Both the position numbers and the translations under genes were made by a program. A model generated the notes under the pieces. The model was not told the DNA's origin. It made no database searches and worked only from the letters and a program-made list of their open reading frames with translations. Positions 57,951 through 64,000 of a stretch of 64,000 bases of DNA are shown piece by piece; the first letter of the stretch is position 1, and each line of letters begins with the position of its first letter. Source of the stretch: Imbricaverruca yamaguchii (lineage: Eukaryota > Arthropoda > Thecostraca > Neoverrucidae); contig JAOTOL010001634.1 of NCBI GenBank assembly GCA_034440575.1, positions 1,107,001 to 1,171,000 on the forward strand, in the 5' to 3' direction.

Positions 57951-59174
57951 ATGATATTCTTTATTTATTGATGATATTCATTTTTATGGATAGTATGTGG
58001 CCTGAAAAGAGCAAGGAACTGGATATAAGTAATAACATATCCTGTAACAGTCATGTCACTGAGGCATAACTAGAGATGTCCTAAAAGTACCGGCAGCGTA
58101 GGGCTTTGGAACTGAAATACGTAATATTCAGGTTAAGCATGGCTAAACCAAGAGCATGTACGCTAATTTGTTGTTGATGACATTGATGTCCCATATTTGA
58201 TATCATATACGATTCGATCTCATATTTTATTTGACTGGGGCATGATGCTCACCTCGTCAACAAACATTGGAAGACATTCAGCTCTGCATTCACGGCAACA
58301 ATTAGCTTCCCAGACCATAATATGTTTACAAGATCATTGATTTTCTATGTTTATCACATACGTCCAGGTACATGACCTTGACCGGATCGTTGGTCTTGAC
58401 CTTTGCACGCTTTAGTGTGCTAAGTTGCGCAAACTTGAATAAAATTGAAGGCGCTTGAAGGTTTTCTTTGCCCCGCTATGTCGAGAAGTGTAGCGCGGAC
58501 CACGCGAGGAGTGATCAGGCCCCAGCTGTTGTCGGGAGCTGGTGGCACTCATCTCTGCTGGGTGTCGCTGCTGTCATTATCTGCGATACCCTGGGTTGAC
58601 TTGCCCTTGCCGGGCATGCTCTTCTCCCCACATCATCTTTTTTTTGTAACTGTGCACCTATGAGCCGGGTGACCAGTCTACTTATCGCCCTTTATAACCC
58701 TAGTGCTTCTTTGAATTGCCTGGACAACGATTAGACGATGCAGTAATTTCCATCACCAGGCTAACTGAGAACAGGTTATCGGCAACATAAACAAGTTTGC
58801 ACATCGTCGATATCGAAGCGCGAAGTCGCACTTGTTCCACGACCAGAGTCCGAAGACTACGACAAAGACCGGTACCTAATTTCACACGGACATTGACCTG
58901 TTTGACACGACCTGAAAGGCCCACCGGAAGAGGTGAAAATGAATGCTTGAAATAACTGGAGTTCTAGAGCGGAGCTGCATCATGCACTGCCAACCCTTTT
59001 GCACTGTCGGGGATACGAAATGCTCCGGCACGACGAGTGTTATCAGTCGGGATAATACTAGCCTTCGATGCCAGAGCAGCTTATCAAAAGCATTCCTAAG
59101 CGCACCAAGCAACAGCCTCCAAGAGGAGAGCCTCCCCTTGCTCCCACTGGCAACAGCCCAGCCGTACCACTGAC
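57951..59174. other. FN3-FN4 intron, right part
   Basis: No gene seen. Open frames in 58440-59170 lack splice support or recognisable similarity. Confidence 0.4.
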
Positions 59175-59342
59175 CGTCGGCGGCAGTGAGACAGGTCACT
59201 GGAGGACTGAGTGGACCCCGGCCGGCCGCCGTCGCCGCTGACACCAACACCGTGTAGTTGGTGTACGGCGAGAGCTCAGAGATGGTCACCGACGTTCTCT
59301 TCTCATCTTGAAAGTGCACCACATCCTCTGGCGGCAACACGG
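59175..59342 (-). CDS. Dscam: Dscam-family receptor, FN3 second-half exon
   Basis: A 168-bp exon with acceptor 'gttaatgacag' and donor GACG|GTCAGT. It reads 'AVLPPEDVVHFQDEKRTSVT' and 'ISELSPYTNYTVLVSAATAA', then 'GRGPLSPPVTCLTAADG'. The FN3 signature 'L.PyT.Y.v.V.A.t..G.GplS' is textbook. One base enters from FN3a and one leaves to FN4a. A short GA microsatellite lies in the intron just upstream (59365-59385). Confidence 0.87.
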
Positions 59343-59670
59343 CTGTCATTAACGTAGATAGAGCGAGAGAGAGAGAGAGAGGAAGAGCATGTTTCAACAC
59401 CTTCCCAGCGTCTGCGGATATGTTCTCCACGACGAATCGATTAAACATCATGCAAACTCCTCCCTACACCTCGTAGACCATGGAGGATCTGAACATTTGT
59501 CGCTGCAATAAGGCCTGCCAGAATTGATGCTAGACATTTTTGTTCTCTTGTTAGTTAATTTGCATGTACTCAGACCCACCTCCCCACACGCCCTACTCAC
59601 AAATGATCATATTACGCCACAATGGTGAGTCTACGGCTTACCAGCTCGAAGGACTCACCTTACCACTTAC

Positions 59671-59871
59671 CACGTACCAGCTCTGGGGACGGTACGCCAC
59701 CAGATGAGGTGGTATCCGATTTACCGTCTCTGAGGACTGTACGACGCCAGACGAGATGGTACCTCTTGACCTGACCCCCAGCCTGATGGCGAGTAACCCG
59801 GCGCCAACTGATGCGGATGCGAGTGGGTGAGAGAATGTCACAAGCCACGCCTCTGGGCGGTCGATCCGGAA
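59671..59871 (-). CDS. Dscam: Dscam-family receptor, FN3 first-half exon
   Basis: A 201-bp exon; acceptor 'cgccccag', donor GTG|GTAAGT. Joined to FN2b it reads 'GVPDRPPRGVACDILSPTRI', 'RISWRRVTRHQAGGQVKRYH' and 'LVWRRTVLRDGKSD', with the conserved W of the FN3 B strand. A further GGTGAGT lies 10 bp beyond the donor, so alternative donor use is possible. Phases match both neighbours. Confidence 0.84.
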
Positions 59872-60213
59872 CTGGGGCGAACGACAGGGCGAAATTAGTC
59901 TCAAGAATAATGACGCTCGGTACTGTTCAGCCTTCTCAATTAATTAACATTCACTAGACACAGAGTTGGGCAGCCGTCGACAGCTGACATGGAATCAATT
60001 GCAACCGAGTATGCCTTTTTTCCACCTGCTGCTGGCTCCGAAAGCTTACGGCCCGGCGCACCCCCTGATCCCGTAAATGGCACCTGGTACGACCTCCAAG
60101 TTTCAACAACTTAGCCTGCTGCTCGTTCACAGAGTGACGAGTAACCAGCAAAGTCACACAACATGTCACGTTAGGGCCACAGAGGGACTTGGCTACCCGG
60201 AATTGGCACACAT

Positions 60214-60340
60214 CCACTCACCGGCCTGTCATATGCTCGCCATCAACGGGTCGCTGGTCGGGCCAACACCCGGAACTGGGGCAAGTCCACTCACCGGCCT
60301 GCCACGTGATCGCCGTCAGCGACCTGCTGGCTGGCCCATC
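60214..60340 (-). repeat. Duplicated FN2b donor region
   Basis: The sequence around the donor ('ccactcaccggcctg' on plus) occurs twice, at about 60217 and 60287, each followed by related DNA ('tcatatgctcgccatcaacg' versus 'ccacgtgatcgccgtcagcg'). A two-copy, diverged amplification of the exon's 3' edge. Confidence 0.65.
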
Positions 60341-60434
60341 ACCGGCCGAGTTGTAGGCGCGCACAGCGACAGAGTAAGGCGTGTCGGGGCGGAGCCGCCG
60401 CAACACCACCACCAGCTCGGGACGGCGCACCAGT
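60295..60434 (-). CDS. Dscam: Dscam-family receptor, FN2 second-half exon
   Basis: The most N-terminal exon found. A 140-bp exon with acceptor 'gaccgctgcccag' and donor GCCG|GTGAGT, reading 'LVRRPELVVVLRRLRPDTPY' and 'SVAVRAYNSAGDGPASRSLT', then 'AITWQAG'. 'L.pdT.Y.v.VrAyN.aGdGpaS' is the G-strand half of an FN3 domain. It needs two bases from an upstream exon that lies further right, probably outside the window. Its acceptor edge is repeated about nine more times upstream and its donor edge is duplicated. Numbering as FN2 assumes no domain is missing before FN3. Confidence 0.83.
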
Positions 60435-61285
60435 CTGGGCAGCGGTCACACACACACACACATCTCAGTACGGTCAAGGCGGAGCCGCCGCAACACCACC
60501 ACCAGCTCGGGACGGCGCACCAGTCTGGGCAGCGGTCACGCACACACACACATCTCAGTACGGTCAAGGCGGAGCCGCCGCAACACCACCATCAGCTCGG
60601 GACGGCGCACCAGTCTGGTCAGCGGTTACACACACACACACACATCTCAGTACGGTCAAGGCGGAGCCGCCGCAACACCACCACCAGCTCGGGACGGCGC
60701 ACCAGTCTGGGCAGCGGTCACACACACACACACATCTCAGTACGTCAAGGCGGAGCCGCCGCAACACCACCACCAGCTCGGGACGGCGCACCAGTCTGGG
60801 CAGCGGTCACACACACACACACACACATCTCAGTACGGTCAAGGCGGAGCCGCCGCAACACCACCATCAGCTCGGGACGGCGCACCAGTCTGGGCAGCGG
60901 TCACACACACACACACACACACACACACATCTCAGTACGGTCAGGGCGGAGCCGCCGCAACACCACCACCAGCTCGGGACGGCGCACCAGTCTGGGCAGC
61001 GGTCACACACACACACATCTCAGTACGGTCAAGGCGGAGCCGCCGCAACACCACCACCAGCTCGGGACGGCGCACCAGTCTGGGCAGCGGTCACACACAC
61101 ACACACATCTCAGTACGGTCAGGGCGGAGCCGCCGCAACACCACCACCAGCTCGGGACGGCGCACCAGTCTGGGCAGCGGTCACACACACACACACACAT
61201 CTCAGTACGGTCAAGGCGGAGCCGCCGCAACACCACCACCAGCTCGGGACGGCGCACCAGTCTGGGCAGCGGTCACATACATCTC
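60380..61285 (-). repeat. About 90-105-bp array built on the FN2b acceptor, 10 copies
   Basis: On the minus strand each unit holds a CA/TG tract, the acceptor CTGCCCAG|A and the first about 50 coding bases of FN2b ('LVRRPELVVVLRRLR'). The coding part is almost invariant, while the TG tract varies in length, so unit length varies. Only the leftmost copy continues into 'PDTPYSVAV' and is the real exon. Confidence 0.93.
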
Positions 61286-63654
61286 AACGGCAGTGGGGCT
61301 CAGGCAATTCCGTGCCGGCACGTCTCGCCATCACACGCCACAGTCAGCTGCGAAACAAGGACAGCTGGGAAGAAGCCGTGTGTCGCACTGCAAAGTGACC
61401 ACCGACTTGAGTCTTGAGTCCAGCCTTTCGGGTCGATTGGTGGCGGGAGGCAGAGTGTGACGATCGACAGCTGGGACCCCAGTTCCTGGCTCTTCCGTGT
61501 ACAGATGTCGGCACCACCTCTCTACTATCGCAACCTTCTTCAGGGAAAACTGTTGCCCATGATTTAAGCAGACAACTTCCTTCCAGGAATGACGCTTAGA
61601 ATGCGACATAAACAATGAAGGGTATAATAGGGAATAAGGAATAAACACTTAGAAACAACAATGACGCAATAGAATAAACAACAATCAATAGATTATAATA
61701 AACAAAACAAAACAATAGAATAAGCAATGACGCTTAAAATAATGAATATACAAACAATAAATAAAGAATAAATAAACCGTAAGGGGAACACGCAGCATTT
61801 GCTGCGACAGTGAGTATTGCGAATGCATCTATGAAAATACAATTTCACTGTCAACTGTGCATTCAAAGGAATCCGAATATTCGAAGTCAAGTCATATCAC
61901 ATACGTCATAGCACATGCAAAGGCAACTATGAACTTGTTAGTTTATGCGCGTATTGGTAGACCTCGATCAATGGTAATACCAACGCTGAAAATGTTCCGT
62001 TTGAAGCACAGTTCTAACACTCATGCAGTTCGAATGTCCTTGAAGCTAAGCGCCATCAAAGTCATGAATCAAGTTCCACGATCCAATCTCAGTCAATAAA
62101 ACGTCAATCTTGCTGAACTATTCACCAATTCAAAGCCTGCTTCGCAATAGCTGTAGCTACATGACATCAAAAGTGAAGTTAATCTAGCATGAAGTTGGCC
62201 GCCTAGCCGCGTTCGCTGATCTAATCTCAAATGCGTAGCACAGGTCAATGACCGGAACAGTGGATTTACCAATTTCTACACTAGCTGTTCCCATTTCGAG
62301 AAGTTTGGTGTAAAAAATGAAAGGAGGGATGATGACTGAATTTATGGCCACTGCAAGTGAAAGGTGAGACTCACACCTACCTAAATGTAACTTTCATATA
62401 TGCTGTCGATGCACCGCTGAAACCCAAATAACAACATACACATAACTCTGATATGCGTGTTTGGAACCAGCGATAGTACATAAAAGACTCTTGGTTCGGA
62501 TGCCGCGTCAAAGACCATCCGTCCAGGCTAGCCGTGCTAACCGAACTTCAGAAAATGGTCTATTGGCTTCATCAGCTAAAATATAAACCGCTCAGCCTCA
62601 ATTCACCCCAATATGGCTTGAAGCATAGCAGTTGAGCAGTTTTTGTCGGAATTGAGCCATCTGACTTTGGATTTGCGCAATCAGCTTGAGACACATTTTA
62701 TGCTTGCTTCATGGCGGATTCAATGATTCAGAAATACAGTCTCGTTTTTCGTTGCTCCATTAAGTGGTCATTAATATCACTCTAAGAAACTCACCGAACT
62801 TTATCTCATCCCAAATGTTATCTCATGCTGTGCTTTCCATGTCAATTTAAGATTTGAAGATTGGGTACGTGACTCCGAATGTTGTCCAGGGTGGGTGGGA
62901 TGGGGTGGAGAGAAATGCATGCGCCACCCAGTTGTGTGTCTCGGGGATCAGCTGGCATAGGGACACTATCGCACGTTCGTCGAGGTGTATTTCGGTTTTG
63001 GTCAGAAATTTGTTCTCACCTCGTCTTAGCTTCCTTATCTGTTTGACGCACGTAGGTGATCTTGTATCCCAAAAGCTTTCCATTTGTCAGTGATGGTGGC
63101 GGTGGCTAGAACAGTTAGAAGTAGCAGCAAGTCAATGATCGTGATCCATTCACGTATCATATAATTTACTACATCACCAATGTAGCATACCAAGCTCCTA
63201 GCAATGACAAAATTTAAATTAATCTTTGAAGGTGTATTAAGTACACTTGACAGGTATGCACTGCTTGATGGTTCAATCAATCTCACAGATTTTGTTTGCT
63301 TGGTGACACCCAACGTTATGCTATATAACTGGCAAGAAGCCATAACTGAGTGTGGAACACAAAATATACACACGGATCCTGTACTTATAATGAGTCAAGT
63401 AAAATATCAGCGTCCCAATGCCGTAGCTTTTAACACGCCTCGACCAACAGCCAACACTGTCCGACTGTTCATAACTGAGGCACCCGTAGTGTTTGCTACA
63501 AAGGTGAGTGTGATCAGCCCACCTGTACACTAATGATTGTGGTCTGCTTGGAACACGATCTGTGATCTAATCATGGGCCACTATGGCTCAAATGACTAAG
63601 ACTATGACTAAGACCGGTCTGCCAATGCCCTCGGGACTGCGTCTAGTTCACCTA
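61286..63654. other. Intron or upstream DNA, no exon seen
   Basis: AT-rich, with an AATAA-rich stretch at 61640-61780. The exon encoding the first half of FN2 was not recognised. Confidence 0.4.
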
Positions 63655-64000
63655 CAAGTAAATAATTGTGGCCAGTCCCATGTCTGGGGAAAGTCCACCT
63701 GCATCTTCGTGGGTATGGCCAGTCCACATATACCCCCATTGCTGCGACCAGTTCACCTGTACCCCGGTGACCGTATCCAGTCCACCTGTATCCAATGGAT
63801 GTGCCATTTCTACCTGTATGCCGTGGCTGGGATCAGTCCACCTGCGCCACACCACCGCATCCGGTCCACCTGTACTCAGTGGGCGTGGCCAGCCCACCCG
63901 AATCCCGCGGGTGCGATCAGTCCACCTGTGTCCCACGAGTGTGACCAGTCCGCCCGCAGCCCCGAGAGTGTGACCAGTCCGCCTGTGTCCCGCGAATGTG
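63655..64000. repeat. About 30-36-bp minisatellite running off the right edge
   Basis: Imperfect units of the type 'gtgtgaccagtccacctgt' plus 'atcccgcga' recur at least ten times, becoming more regular towards the edge. It may belong to the next exon-edge array; the window ends before this can be seen. Confidence 0.8.

Noticed and set aside
34703..60434. Receptor other than Dscam (for example Sidekick or a contactin-type protein)
   Set aside because: An Ig domain between the fourth and fifth FN3 domains, then two FN3 domains and a TM segment, with 'PAQIASF' at the FN4-Ig10 border, fits Dscam and not the others.
60077..61417. 446-codon and overlapping 359-codon plus-strand frames
   Set aside because: These read the antisense of the FN2b array (histidine-threonine runs from CA tracts). 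Shadow of a tandem repeat.
63204..63533. 109-codon plus-strand frame as a gene
   Set aside because: No domain recognised and no initiation or splice context that sets it apart from chance in intron-like DNA.

Overview
This window is eukaryotic nuclear DNA. It has split exons with GT/AG borders, LINE, SINE and LTR elements, large minisatellites and no bacterial-style operons. Protein similarities recalled from memory (a Dscam-type receptor, a CYP2-clan P450, NOL10, and multicopy degenerate proteins of a kind I associate with crustacean and other invertebrate genomes) suggest an arthropod, most likely a crustacean. That taxonomic call is inference.

Layout. A complete intronless NOL10 (nucleolar WD-repeat protein, SSU processome) lies at 2496-4571 (+). 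From 4.6 to 17 kb there is repeat-rich DNA: a tRNA-type SINE, the 3' part of a Ty3/Gypsy-like pol with an LTR-like end, a 39-bp minisatellite, two adjacent perfect palindromes, a decayed satellite and a CR1/L2-like LINE fragment. An intronless CYP2-clan cytochrome P450 with one frameshift lies at 17637-19039 (+). At 20.7-22.7 kb on the minus strand is a decayed member of a multicopy protein family whose conserved core looks like a transposase. A 53-bp minisatellite and an AT microsatellite follow.

From about 28.8 kb to the right edge the minus strand carries the membrane-proximal part of a Dscam-family cell-adhesion receptor. I resolve ten exons whose splice phases all match: FN2 (second half), FN3, FN4, Ig10, FN5, FN6 and the transmembrane segment. 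The N-terminal exons lie beyond the right edge. I did not find the cytoplasmic exons to the left.

The main observation is that the big minisatellites inside this gene are not random intronic repeats. Several are tandem amplifications of an exon edge, so each repeat unit carries a copy of a splice acceptor or donor plus the adjoining coding bases. This occurs at the FN2b acceptor and donor, the FN4a acceptor, both edges of Ig10a and the FN5a donor. Two of these arrays have repeat lengths divisible by three (105 and 57 bp) and stay open in the exon's frame for at least the nearest copies, so alternative use of the repeated sites could add 35-aa or 19-aa modules without changing frame. A fifth array (32 bp, about 100 copies) abuts the Ig10b/FN5a acceptor and is split by a young, apparently intact 4520-bp LTR retrotransposon with identical 271-bp LTRs and a 5-bp target duplication. 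The Dscam introns also hold a degenerate LINE, a second SINE copy and a second decayed multicopy gene.
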